Below are positions 15,156 to 30,183 of a DNA stretch of 64,000 nucleotides, one piece after another (the first letter of the stretch is position 1; the number at the start of each line of letters is the position of its first letter). This stretch comes from Paramacrobiotus metropolitanus (taxonomy: Eukaryota > Tardigrada > Eutardigrada > Parachela > Macrobiotidae). The stretch is from positions 1 through 64,000 of the forward strand of contig NW_026570234.1 of assembly GCF_019649055.1 (NCBI RefSeq), given 5' to 3'. The notes below the pieces were generated by a model that was not told the DNA's origin, did no database searches, and saw only the letters and a list, made by a program, of their open reading frames with translations. Both the position numbers and the translations under genes were made by a program.

Positions 15156-16427
15156 TTAACTCTCGCCCCCACTTGCGGCAGTTTTCTCCTCTGCAACTGA
15201 GCTTGTCCTGCGTTTTTTCCCCGAACTTAAAAATGTCAGCTGGTCAACCAGCTGCTGAGGCGTGAATGGTGATCCCTGGACCATTTTGTAGCTTTTTCGG
15301 CCGCGAGAAGAACTGGCACTGGCCGGAGTGGTTGTAGCGGTGTCCGTGTCGAATGTCTCGGTAATTGGGCGTTTCCGAGAAGGGATACTGCATCGCACCG
15401 TGGTCTCGGCATTCTCTCCGCGTTCCAATTTGTATTCATAACAATTTTCAGCTAGGCACAGCGAATCTCCGGGATAAATAATGCGACTCCAGGGATAGAC
15501 TAGAGAATCGCCGTTAATCCGGGAATTTTGCAATTTGCCCAACTGGGTCACTTCCACATGGCCCGACGACGCCTTGGCTTCCACGCGGACTGTACACAGT
15601 AAATGTTACAAACTTACTACTTAAGCTGTTAACCAACCAAGTACGTACGGTGTTCCATCATAACCAGCAGAAAAAAACAAAACAGAATTATTAATCATTA
15701 ATGGAATAAAATTTTATGAACTATCTAATTAATATAAATTTTATAAATCGTAAATAGCAGGAAAATTCAATCGTAAATTATAGAACTCCTTAATTCTTGT
15801 GCGTAATTCGGTAATTGTCACCAGTTCACCACTGTGCGAAAACAGTAAAAAATTAAAGGACATTTTAGCAAAAGGACGAATGACAGCATTCTGAATGACA
15901 AAGCCAAAGGACAGATGGAATTTTAGAATCGAAATCCAGAACAGTGTAAAATTTTTGACGTAAAATACTAAAAATAGTAAAGTACCCTTAAAAAGTTAAA
16001 CCTCACCCTGTCTGCGGGACAGTTTCAGATCTCGTATTTGCGTTAAACGACATCGTCCCAGTGTAACTGCCTGAAATTTTAAAAATTACGCATTACCAGC
16101 TCGTCCAGCAATTTTTAGGGAGCCCGAAGTTTAAGAGATACGAATCATACGATGTTAGATTATCTTCGTTCCCATGTCAAGTACTTAAAAAATTTAAAAT
16201 CAACAATATCTTACTTGATTGTCCTGCAGATATACTGTTGGTAGGCTTAGAGGCTTCATTGGATCGGCAGCTTCATCTACAGCTGCGCCTTCTTTGGGGA
16301 TTTCGTTAGCCTGTTGAGTTCCGTTATTTTCGGACTCCTGGCAGTCAGTGCTTTCGGATAACTTTGGACTTATCACGGGAACTAGTTTGAAGACGCATCG
16401 AACGATGTCCTCTTCCAGAGTGCTCAT
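15156..16427 (-). CDS. FHA-domain protein of the PNKP/aprataxin/APLF type, no catalytic domain
   Basis: Exons 16215-16427, 16007-16070 and 15156-15589 join in frame to 236 residues. The FHA fold starts after an acidic N-terminal stretch: LSLPTVYLQDNQ, then AVTLGRCRLTQIRDLKLSRRQV, which carries the Gly-Arg and Ser-Arg phosphothreonine-binding positions and the TQI-D spacing typical of PNKP, aprataxin and APLF. VTQLGKLQNSRING and IYPGDSLCLAENCYEYKL follow. Those domains usually dock CK2-phosphorylated XRCC1 or XRCC4 in DNA strand-break repair. Here the protein ends in a Ser/Thr-rich basic tail (GRKSYKM, GKKRRTSS) without a kinase, HIT or PBZ domain. The frame opens upstream only to a GTG, so ATG 16427 is preferred. 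It is divergent with MCM6. Confidence 0.75.
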
Positions 16428-17060
16428 TTCCGTAAGCACCTTGGCGTAAGTATTGAGCAACAGTACGCAACAAATCACGATGAGCGAGAGGATTTTTACA
16501 TAAAATCTTTAGTAAACAATGATATATGAAAAATAGATCTATAGCGGCACAAGCTGGTTTTTCGAATTTGGAGCGACGAATCGCAAACTATCATGCAAAG
16601 AAACAAGTAGTACGTATTCGTAATTTACGTTTTAATAGAAGAACGTCAGTGTAAACAAACCAAGATGAACTCGTAAACTACACAGGAGCGCCGTTGCGCG
16701 ACTGGGTACCGCCAAAACGGAAATAAAGCGAATTGTTATGATTGGCTCGAGTGTTCTACAAGTAACCCGACCCTCAGAAGTTAGCTACTGTGTCAGACCG
16801 ACTTGCTCTTGTTGAAGACGAAAAGGAACCACAATATTAATAATCGCAGAAAGCCACAAGCAAACGAGCGAAAAATTCTGACATATTTTTGGTCTTTGGA
16901 GAAATTTTAATTCTACCACAAAAGCTCGGGTTTCAAATCCGTTTTTAGTTGTTTGTTATCTGCAGTAAACAATGCTCTATTTCCTTCTGGACTACGTCAG
17001 TCATTGAATAGATCAAGAATTATATATTGTAAAACTGTTATATTACGAGACTGCACGATC
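16428..17060. promoter_or_regulatory. Shared divergent promoter region of the FHA gene and MCM6
   Basis: The 633 bp between the two start codons hold no coding exon. CGCCAAAA at 16710-16717 (TTTTGGCG on the other strand) resembles an E2F site, in a GC-rich pocket that also has GTTGCGCGACTGG just upstream. An E2F site would fit S-phase control of MCM6. Site function is inferred from consensus only. Confidence 0.45.
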
Positions 17061-21061
<4,001 letters not shown>

Positions 21062-21603
21062 TTGTGAAAGTAAATTGGTCATTGCATGTGTTTGCCTTTT
21101 TCAGACAAGCCGCTTTCGTATACGTCAGTTGCACTTGCCGTGTTATTGTCTTGATTGTTAGATTTTTGCGTGTTTTACTAATTATACCGATCCGTTACGC
21201 TGTCACCAATACAACTTCCGCTGTACTTGTCATGGTCTGGAGATACGCTCTTTTTGGTTATGACGGTATGTATTGTGGATAGCGCTTATCTGTACGGGAA
21301 GTATGGTTTCAGATTTAACATCAACGTATAAGATCCGATAACCAGCATATTGCTAATTCGCAAATCTTATCGCCGAAGTCGCAGTTTCGCTATAACCTTA
21401 TCTAGTGCCCTTACGGCGTGGGAACAATGACACAACGTAAGCAACACGCATGTTTTTATGACTATGGTACAGCACATTTGAGCACTAACTCAGAGTACGC
21501 ATTGCCAAATTACCAATAAAAATTTAGTTATTGGATTTCCGGCCATTTACAACGCGAGCTGGAAACCCGGCTTTGTGTTCCTTTAGATACAGATCCTGTG
21601 AAA
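21062..21603. other. Intergenic between MCM6 and ZP-like gene
   Basis: Holds the MCM6 3' UTR and the promoter of the next gene. An AATAAA near 21516 could end MCM6 but is close to the downstream start. No other feature seen. Confidence 0.4.
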
Positions 21604-23829
21604 ATGTCTGGAAAAATCTTGATGATATTGTTAAGTGTTAGCACATCGGCTTTTTGCTTGGAACTGTGTCCACACGATTTGGGTGAGGTGGAGTTTAATA
21701 AACTTCACAGTTTTACGCTTTGTAGAAGCACTGTTACTCGTATATGCAGGTACAATACTAATTCGTCCGGAAAACTGCAATTAATTTCATAATTCAAGAA
21801 ATTATTTAATTTCCAGTTTTCCCTTTTGTCCTGCTTTTTGTAATTTAAGCAATGGTTTAAAAACGATGATTCTAGTAAAGCGATTTTGTTATATCGCAGT
21901 ATTTTGGTTGGGTTCCGTTTTTTATCTGTTTCGAGCCCCCTATTAAGGTTGTTGCAGTTTCTATAACATGTGAGAAGTCCAGAGCGATCGCCAATTTCCG
22001 ATTCGACGCATTAGTGGCACCGGAATCACCATGGAAGGAATTTTCCGGCATGAATTTGTTTTCCTCCCTGATTGATTTCAATAGTAGCACTTTTCTTCCC
22101 CTGGAATTACATTTTGAAGAGCAGCGCTTATCACGCAGTTTAACGTATGAAGATTTTCTGCGCGAGGTAGCTACAGTACCTCCACAACTCTCCAGTAAAA
22201 GTAATATAGGTTCATATTTAACATGGAAAAAATTACGCAGGAAACGAATACAACAACAACGCTTAATAAACAACTTACTCTGGAAATGGTCTGGCCTGTA
22301 AAAGATGATGGATCCATCTATCGGTGGCCGTTCAGTGTGGAATGCGGCTTTAAAAACACAGTGGAACAGGAGAGTGCGCGTTTGAGTTTCCACGGTGGTG
22401 CGGATTATGGGAATGCCATTACGCTTGAAATAGACGGTGGCGCTGATGCTGTTATTCCACCTGGTCAGCGTGTCCACTTAACGGTTGAAATTCCTGCTGA
22501 TCTACGTAAGCTTTTCTTTGAGCGTTTCTGTGATAATGAACTTCAAAGTTAGATAAATAACCTTTGTAGTTCACTTCAGATGCTGTGCCTGACACTTGCA
22601 TCCTGATGCCGGGAGATGCCGATGTTGATCTTTCTCATGGACTTGCGGAAACTAATGCGTGCTTTCTCGTCAAAGACAGGTGAATTTGTTTACCAGGACA
22701 GTTTATTATTGTTTTTAAGAAAACTAGCTTTTATCGGATTATAGGAATTTACTGTTTTTTTAGAATGAAATCTTCGGAAAATTGCACGATGACTGGCGCC
22801 GATCCTGTCGTGTTGAACGTGAAAAGCAATGTGACGTCTAACGAGACCCTTTCGAAAGCTGTACTGCTGGAGTGGAACTCTTTTCTGTATCCAAACAGCA
22901 GCGGAGTTTTTACGGTTATCTGTGCAATGAGGATATGTAACTTTGCCGATAATACCATCTGCAATGTAGGATCTTGGACAAAATATTTCGTTTTGCAACG
23001 CACAAGCGATTTATTGCACGTTTCTTTCATTGCGTATACCTAATGCACATTTATTTATGCCAATTTAGCTGGATGGGTTTAATTCCCCCGAAGAAAACGA
23101 TACGAGTATGGAAAAACTGAACATCGATTTGCGCGTCGACATTTTTAATGAAACATGGATTTATTATGTGACAAAAAGCTATAACATCCGGCTGCCTACG
23201 ACGACCGAAACCACGTCTTCCACGGTTACGACAACATCAGCAACGATCTCGACTGGAACACCGGTTCCTGTTCGACGTAAGAGTTTCGTTTAGTTTAAAG
23301 ATGTTATTACAAAAACACGATTTTCGGGTAAATTTCTACTTTGGAAACAAGTAATGTGCTTGTTTGAAATAATTATCTAAGCAATGTTTATACTTTATAC
23401 ACTTGCAGCGTTTTCGATTGATTTACTATTTCGCGCATTTACGTATACGCTAGCAACGCTACTTATACACATATTTTGCTGCTTATCTGTAGAAAAGTTT
23501 TGAAGTTTATTTGTATTAACATACAAATAACGCGAAGAAGTGCCAGACTGTCTGTTTACGTATTATCTGCATGCACAGCGGGAGCACGCAATGAAAATGA
23601 TATCTGCCTTCCACCGGCGGAAATGTGGAGCATAGTGACCGTACCCTTTGGACTGATTATTATCGCATTGGGATTACTGATTTTCCTAAATGTGAAACTG
23701 AACAAGTCTACCAAAAGAAAGGCATTGGACAGTGTGCCAAGAGTGTCTGTAACAACGGAGCCAGTTCTCTTCCGGCGTCCACATTTGGTCCAGGGTCAAG
23801 GTCGGCAGAGACGAGATCGAGAGTACTAG
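21604..23829 (+). CDS. Single-pass membrane protein with ZP-like ectodomain
   Basis: Eight in-frame exons (21604-21749, 21817-21874, 21948-22166, 22241-22505, 22580-22679, 22764-22965, 23069-23276, 23579-23829) give 482 residues. A signal peptide (KILMILLSVSTSAFCLE) is followed by a cysteine- and N-glycosylation-site-rich ectodomain, a Thr/Ser-rich stalk (TTTETTSSTVTTT), one membrane span (WSIVTVPFGLIIIALGLLIF) and a basic cytosolic tail. VPDTCILMP, NACFLVKD and GVFTVICAMRIC resemble the cysteine-bearing segments of the ZP polymerisation module (V.sC, the LI.dGC turn and the lhC.v.vC strand). No clear furin site is visible, though FRRP and RQRR occur in the tail. Membrane topology is clear; ZP membership is a judgement from cysteine context, and the specific role is unknown. 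Confidence 0.6.
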
Positions 23830-24533
23830 GCCGGCAAATCGTCGTGGATTTTCTTAGCCATTTTGTATAACTGTATTTCTTGTCTTTCAATTGGTTTTTA
23901 AAGTCTGACAATACATTTAATGTGTTTCTCCGAACAAGCCGTTAGCGTTATCAAACTGCAGAATAAAACACTGTCCAAGCGAGACAAGTATACACAGTAC
24001 GTAATTCGCTATGCATAAATTAATACAATACAAAGTTTGTTTGTATTACAAACCGTACAATAGTGTTTCAAATTAATTTGCAGCATTGCGGTATATAGGG
24101 GGCGATGATGAAAACTGCTGTAGCTGACTGATCGAGCACACGAAGTTTTACACAATGAAATTTATAAAGTATAAGAATTTGAACCGACCGCAATTTATCA
24201 TTCAACTGCAGTTTAACAGTTTACGATGTAATGCAAAATATAGAAGGGTAAATGAACTTTTAAGACCTTTGGACTAGTTATGCTGTTCTACTTTCCATGA
24301 CTGTTACTCTAAATATTGCCGCTACCGATGGACAATGACTTGTGCTTGTAAGACCGAAAGTCACAACATGCGACACATTATGAATAATTTCTTTACCATC
24401 TCCGAAGACCGTTCATCCTTGGTCATCTCCGCCGACGCTCCGCCGTAAGCAAAGCTTGTGTACCATAAAAAAACTTACCATGATTTCAAAAACTAAGTAG
24501 TCAGCGGTAAACCGTTCGGTTGATCTTTCAAAA
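23830..24533. other. Intergenic upstream of glycine-rich gene 1
   Basis: No gene supported. TATATAG near 24092 and TATAAA near 24163 are candidate core-promoter elements for glycine-rich gene 1, both 370-440 bp upstream of its ATG. Confidence 0.3.
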
Positions 24534-25173
24534 ATGAGGGAATTACTAATCGCATTAGCTATTATTGGTATGTAAATTGTTTCCTTAAGAGAAATTAAAT
24601 CGAAAACTATATTCATTCATATGCCCAGTTCGATACAGTGGCGCTTTACACAATGGAATATTAATTACAGGCGCGGTTAGTGCCAGCGGATATGGCGGAG
24701 GCGGTTACGGAGGTGGCGGGGGTGGCTACGGTGGCGGTGGTTACGGAGGCTATGGAGGCGATATTTCCTTAATTGGGTAACAGCAGCATTACCGACAAAA
24801 CCGTACACTGATTTTTTATACTGCGCATTTGTACTAGCTATCCCATGCCATACTTTGGCTTTCCCTTCATGGGCTATCCCTTCTTCCCGGGTCTTTTTGG
24901 ACCGTGGGGTCTGGGATTTGGAGGATTTGGTGGTTTTGGATACGGCGGATTTGGAGGATATGGTGGCTTTTACGGTATGAAATACTCGTGCATACTTGTG
25001 TTTTAGCGGACTTTATTCCTTTGAAGCGATGCTGCTGCAATAATTTAAATAATTCAGGAGGCGGCGGTGGCTTTGGCGGCGGTGGTTACGGTGGTGGTGG
25101 CGGTGGTTATGGTGGCGGCGGCGGCGGTTACGGAGGTGGCGGTGGCATGGGAGGCTATGGCCGACGGAAATAA
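24534..25173 (+). CDS. Secreted glycine-rich protein 1
   Basis: Exons 24534-24567, 24671-24776, 24838-24974 and 25058-25173 join in frame to 130 residues. Signal peptide MRELLIALAIIGAVSA is followed by a GGYGGGG block, then a hydrophobic core rich in Pro, Phe, Tyr and Trp (YPMPYFGFPFMGYPFFPG, then GLFGPWG), then FGGFGYGGFGGYGG repeats and a second GGY block ending in GRRK. No cysteine. First of four tandem paralogs; all five members of this family in the window have a first exon ending in phase 1 after the signal-peptide core. Likely a structural, cuticular or adhesive secreted protein by composition; function not established. Confidence 0.85.
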
Positions 25174-26203
25174 ATCTTGCCGGCGCCCAGTTCTTGGATT
25201 GACTAATTGGAATCTCCTTTATGTGATAGAAAGTTAGCAACCCTTCTGCAGTGCACATAACCCATACCGTTGTTGTTACGTAATTTTAACATTGCATATA
25301 TATCAGTCACGCCCATTCTCCGCAGTGCTTGTGTACTTGTCATCCGTGTGGTCAGTCGTGGTGCGCTTACGGCGGAAACATTAATGTTTTCTTCTGGAGT
25401 GCGAAATGTTAGCATTCGATCTTTTGTTCTACTGGTTTAGAACTTCTTTTGAGAACTTTCGGGATACTTGTTTTGGCAACGTGCTGTACTGTAATTAATT
25501 TGCGATATGCTCCTGCCTAGCTGTAATTTTGCATTAATCGGTTCAATCGAGTCAGTGTCTAGTCTTTGAATTCGCAAATGCCATTTGTTCAGTTGTTCAT
25601 TTGTCTTTTCTTCCGTGATCGCGTTCCCAAATAAATTTGTGACTGTTATTCTTATGACTGCATACGACATGTGAAAGATACATCTAAATTACGTATACAT
25701 AAAAAACTGTCACTACAATATTACTGTCGACCCGAACTGCGCAACTGCAATACTTTTGCATAGACGTACTTGTACATACGTGGGCAATAGGACACGAAGT
25801 TTCTATAAGATTTTGGTTCTATATCAAATGCTCAAAATGCTAAAAATGAATCACTTACTGTTCAATTGAGACGTCGGCTACTACTAGACTTTGTTTTGTT
25901 TGGCAATATTGAATAACCGTGCCATAATTAATAAAACCTAGCGGTACGGTCATTTCAGTCAGTTTAAGAGCTGGTTAACCTAAAAGTGCGTTGACGCTAC
26001 CAGCTTGTTGGTGGGATTACTGATTGCAATTAACGAAAGTCCGAATCACAGTAAGGCCGCTTAACCAATTTAAATTTAACCTCTAGAAACAAATTAAAAA
26101 CCACTGTGCCTTCATTACATAATTCTTTCCAGTTTTTCAACAGGCGTGTCAGCCACTAATAGTTAATTTCTTCGTTTGAATTTTTCTGCTGATTTTATTA
26201 ACC
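25174..26203. other. Intergenic between glycine-rich genes 1 and 2
   Basis: No gene supported. Minus-strand open frames here (25203-25415 and 25437-25670) have no motif or splice context. Confidence 0.35.
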
Positions 26204-26726
26204 ATGACCTTTTCTAGAGTTATTGACACTTCTGTATACATCTTCTTCGCGCTGTCTCTATCGCTGCTCTTATTCGTATCTGGTCAGTCACAGAATTATG
26301 TAACAGATGCCTATTTATTCATAAGTCACATCAATTCAGTAAATGCAACTCAAAAATCTGGCATTATTTACAGGACTAGCATCTGCACAAGGATACTTTG
26401 GAGCAGGACGGAGTATTAGTGGATATGGGGGCGGATACGGGGGAGGTTCAGGAGGTTATGGCGGTGGATCTGGAGGTTATGGCGGTGGATCTGGAGGTTA
26501 CGGCGGAGGGTCGAGTGGCGGTTACGGTGGGGGTGCAGGTGGCGCAACAGGCAGCACCGACAGACTAGACTGGAGTCCGGATTTACTGGCGGGGTTTCCC
26601 ATCATGGGAGGACTGTATCCGGCTGTTGGCTATCCATTCTGGCCGGCTGCTTTTGGTTTTGGATGGCCGTTTATTTTCGGCGGTTATGGAGGCGTACACG
26701 GATTTTACGGTGCCCAGGGATACTAA
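26204..26726 (+). CDS. Secreted glycine-rich protein 2
   Basis: Preferred model: exon 26204-26282 (donor GTCAGT) and exon 26374-26726 give 143 residues with signal peptide core YIFFALSLSLLLFVSG then LASAQ. A one-exon alternative starts at ATG 26343 in the same frame and gives 127 residues with a weaker signal; the two-exon form also matches the phase-1 first exon of the paralogs. The mature protein has about five GGYGGGS units, a linker GSTDRLDWSPDLLAG, a hydrophobic core (GYPFWPAAFGFGWPFIFG) and a short GGY end. The order GGY block then Pro/Trp/Phe core matches protein 1. Secretion is well supported, function unknown. Confidence 0.8.
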
Positions 26727-27227
26727 AGAGCATTATGATAATAATTCAGTTCAAAAGATGCAGTGAATATTTGGTATGCTGTGAGTGGTTTTTTTGTTAC
26801 GTGACTTAAAGATTTGTTGAAAGATTACATTGCTGATCTCTTGAGACAAAACCATGGTGATGATTAGTGGAGAGCATTTTTATATCGATTAAAAGCAGCG
26901 GACGTTTGAGTTTTGTATTTGCAAAAACCGCGCCTTTCAATGCGGTCGGATTAAGGTCAAGATCATAGAAAGAGACATCCGAACGGTTATTGGCATTGTT
27001 AAATATCAATTGCCGCTCATCTGCCCATCATATTACTTTCTATGTTCTAGTTTCCATGAATAATGCTCCTATATAACGTGTTTTACACGGCAATTGCACT
27101 TCTTTTAAGATCTAGATTATTTAGACTATACAAACGTATTTCTTTCGTTTTCCAGTTTTTTTTCCTTTCCTGAGCAACAGCATAACCGTAGTTAGTAAAA
27201 AGTGCCGACATTAAAGTCGCCAGCAGG
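26727..27227. promoter_or_regulatory. Intergenic with TATA-like element upstream of glycine-rich gene 3
   Basis: TATATAA at 27070-27076 lies about 150 bp upstream of the gene 3 ATG, a plausible TATA box with a short 5' UTR. No other feature seen. Confidence 0.35.
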
Positions 27228-27918
27228 ATGGAACTTTGCTTATATCCTCTTTTAATTCTCGTTTTCGTAACAAGTAAGTAAAGGAACTGAAATGTTAAAA
27301 TGCTAAATGCCTTTCCAATAAACGAAGAAGTGTCTGTGAACATGTGTCCTGCCTTAAAGCGATTAACGCCCAGTATGGCGGGTATGGAGGAGGAGGAGGC
27401 GGAGCCTACGGAATGCAGGGATATGGTGGCGGAAGTAGTTACGGTTCCACACGAAATGTAGCATCCGTGTTCCCGTCTCGTCCACTGTACGTATAATTTG
27501 ATTATTTGTTCAGAGCTGATTTAATTTGTATTTGCTTTTTAGGTTCGTTGGTAAGATGTGGTTTTCGTGAATTTAATGTTGTATCAACACACTGACGTGC
27601 GAAATTTCTACCACGAACAGCGGCGGTACTACGGTAGTACGAGTATTATGCACAAAGACCAAAACTGATACTCCGCTATGCCTATAGAACTCTATAACTT
27701 TGAAATTACATCCCCTTAATATCGGTATATATGGATAATTATAAGCCGGTGTTTAATGCGCATTAGGCGGTCTCTACTTCCCGCCCACGTGGACCTTCGG
27801 TTTTCCTGGCGCCCCCATATGGCCGTTTTTTGGTGGTCTATACGGTGGAGGTGGATTCTATGGTGGTTCCCGCTTTGGTGGCGGTTACGGTGGTGGCTAT
27901 GGAGGCGGTGGATATTAA
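27228..27918 (+). CDS. Secreted glycine-rich protein 3, with 8-nt microexon
   Basis: Exons 27228-27273, 27360-27486, 27543-27550 and 27767-27918 give 110 residues. The signal peptide is MELCLYPLLILVFVT followed by TINAQ. Then come a GGYGGGGGGAYG block, a core reading FPSRPLFVGGLYFPPTW and FPGAPIWPFFGG, and a GGY tail ending in GGGGY. The third exon is only GTTCGTTG, bounded by TTTTTAG and GTAAGA. Without it, exon 2 (donor GTACGT, phase 2) and exon 4 (needs one preceding base) do not join in frame; with it they do, restoring Leu-Phe-Val-Gly. The alternative of a GTATAA donor and no microexon breaks frame. Third of the tandem set. Confidence 0.8.
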
Positions 27919-28781
27919 ACGTGTAATTACAGTTTGGGATATCTACACGCACGTTCCCGTCCTTGTTCCTGACAATTCTCTGTCCACAATTCTGCGATAT
28001 GTTTCCTCACAAGCATGCTCGCTGTTCCTGGAGAACATTGTTAGCATCATTTTTGCACGAGTTGAAGTTTGCGGTGCATTTGTGATAATTATCTCATTTT
28101 AATTAATTTACCGTATGAAGGCACAAATACACATATATATATTCGCACATTTATTTATCTCGGAAAAGCTACTGGTATACAAAATACTGCTAGCTAGTAA
28201 TTATATAGCTACCCAAGTTGTTATTATCACAATTGAATTGTATTTATTCACCAGGATATGCGTAATTGCGTATCTATTGTGAGTATCGTGTTCGAACTTT
28301 CGGCAATGTTTTTTGACTGGTCATAGGGACACTAGTTCCTACGGTAGTACATAGTATGTACAACATCAAAATTCTCTGTTACGCGTAAGTTAAAAGAACG
28401 CAAAAATTCGTTTAAACCCTGTACTTACCGAAAGTGCTGTACTACGAAGCTACGTACCGTTCTCGAATTTCATTGACAGCAAAATGTGGAAAACTTTTGC
28501 CGGTGTCGATGGCCTGATTACCACGATCTTATTAGAAATTTATTTATCAGAAATATGTTATTATAAAGGGGTCACCGTGAGAGAGCCTTAAGTACCATGA
28601 CCAAGCTGGCCCAAAGCCGTAGGTAACGGTCGTAAGACATTTGGTTTTTCTAACCTTGATTATAACGCCCATCTGAGCGTGGATTCAAACAGCGAACACT
28701 ACGCACAACACTAGCACCAGTAATAATAGCACCGAATTCTTCGTTTCTTCGACCGGAAAGGAATTGCGCATTATCGCTGAA
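27919..28781. promoter_or_regulatory. Intergenic with TATA-like element upstream of glycine-rich gene 4
   Basis: TATAAA at 28562-28567, followed by GGGG, lies about 220 bp upstream of the gene 4 ATG. No other gene or element recognised. Confidence 0.3.
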
Positions 28782-29772
28782 ATGGGCTATTTCGAGATCG
28801 CCGCCCTTTTATGCATGATTGGTACGCGACAGAGAAGAAAAAGATTATCAGTTTCCATTCTGTGTATAAATCGGCGACTTTTACACGATTTGAATGATCT
28901 GACCATTTTACAGTTTACACCACGGCACAGCCGTACAGCGGCGGAGGTGGTTATGGAGGCGGCAGTTCGGGTGGCGGTTATGGTGGCGGGGGTGGTAACT
29001 ACGGTGGCAATACCAACACGGGTGGCTATGGTGGCGCAGGCGGATACGGGTCTACCAATGGATACGGAGCCGGTTATGGAGCATATGGTGCTGGACCATT
29101 TGGAGGGATAAACGGTTTGGGAGGATTCGGGTTTCCTTTTGCTTCAGTTGGCTACGGATTCGGTAAGTGTTGATAAATCACGTTTTTGACTGAAAATGGG
29201 GCTTTGATGATAGTAATGCAGTAGAAGTCGCACAATATATGAGCATTACATTTTACTAAACCATTTCATAAGCAACAAAATAATTATTATTATTACTAAA
29301 AAAACGGTTGTATGGAGTACTTCTGAGCCACAAACCGGCTTTTTCTGCAACGTGATTTCAGGTACGCCCTTTATTGCTCCGTGGATTTGGCCTAATTATT
29401 ACGGTTTTGGTTACAATAAGGGCTACGGATTTGGAATCAATGACGGATTAGGTAAATGTAGAGCGGTATGATTTGTATTTTCAGTCGTTTTCGCTGTCTT
29501 CGTTTTTCTTTATTAAGTATGACTTTCGTTGTTTGTGACTTGTGAGCACGCAGTGTAACTGTAATGTAACTGATAAGATCGGTTTGTTTGACCCACCAGC
29601 TCTACTTTACATAATTATACTATCGTATTAAATGTACTCGTACTATCGTTATATTTATATAGGTGGCAGCTATCCCGCCGGGTACGGAGCGAGTAGCTAC
29701 GGAGGAGGCGGCGGATACGGAGGCAGCGGGGGTTCATACGGCGGTGCAGGAAGTTCCTACGGCCGCAGATAG
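28782..29772 (+). CDS. Secreted glycine-rich protein 4
   Basis: Exons 28782-28821, 28914-29162, 29362-29451 and 29663-29772 give 162 residues, the longest of the family. Signal peptide MGYFEIAALLCMIGVYTTA precedes GGGGYGGGSSGGGYGG repeats, an Asn/Thr-containing stretch (GGNTNTGGYGGAGG), the hydrophobic core (FGFPFASVGYGFG, then TPFIAPWIWPNYYGFG), and a GGY/GGS tail ending in YGRR-like GR. Exon phases (all phase 1) match genes 1 and 5, supporting origin by tandem duplication. Function unknown. Confidence 0.85.
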
Positions 29773-30183
29773 CCTTATCGCTTTGTTACTCTTTGTTAGT
29801 TCCTAACTTCCTACTATTATGGTTTATGTAAAAACGTTCAAGTTCGACACGACGACACCGTATTACTTCGTACTTGCTTGTATTGTTCGATTCCGATACG
29901 CAACAGAAAAGGTTCACTGATTGTCTTCTCCAACATTTTTCACGCATGTGATGATGTGAACTTCTTGCTGTATCTATACGGACCCAACCTATACGGACCC
30001 AGTTTAGTAGTATTCAGAAACTGGCTGACACGTTTGTCATAAACAATTTATTCGGCTATTCTCGGATTTTAACGCGTAAAAACCGATACCTAGGCAAACT
30101 CTTTAAAAAATTTATAATAATTAGATAATTTTTCATCGGAATTAACAACATAAAAAAATTTTAAAAAAGAAAATGACTGTCAA
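29773..30183. other. Convergent 3' region of glycine-rich gene 4 and galactokinase
   Basis: TTTATT at 30047-30052 is AATAAA on the minus strand, 132-137 nt past the galactokinase stop, a likely poly(A) signal. Nothing else recognised. Confidence 0.45.

Noticed and set aside
25013-25258. Minus-strand His/Arg-rich frame (and a similar one at 27716-27952)
   Set aside because: Antisense shadow of glycine codon repeats (GGN complements give His/Arg/Pro-like codons).
27487-27490. Donor GTATAA at 27491 for glycine-rich gene 3, skipping the microexon
   Set aside because: It joins to 27767 out of frame and the hexamer is weak; the GTACGT donor plus microexon keeps frame.
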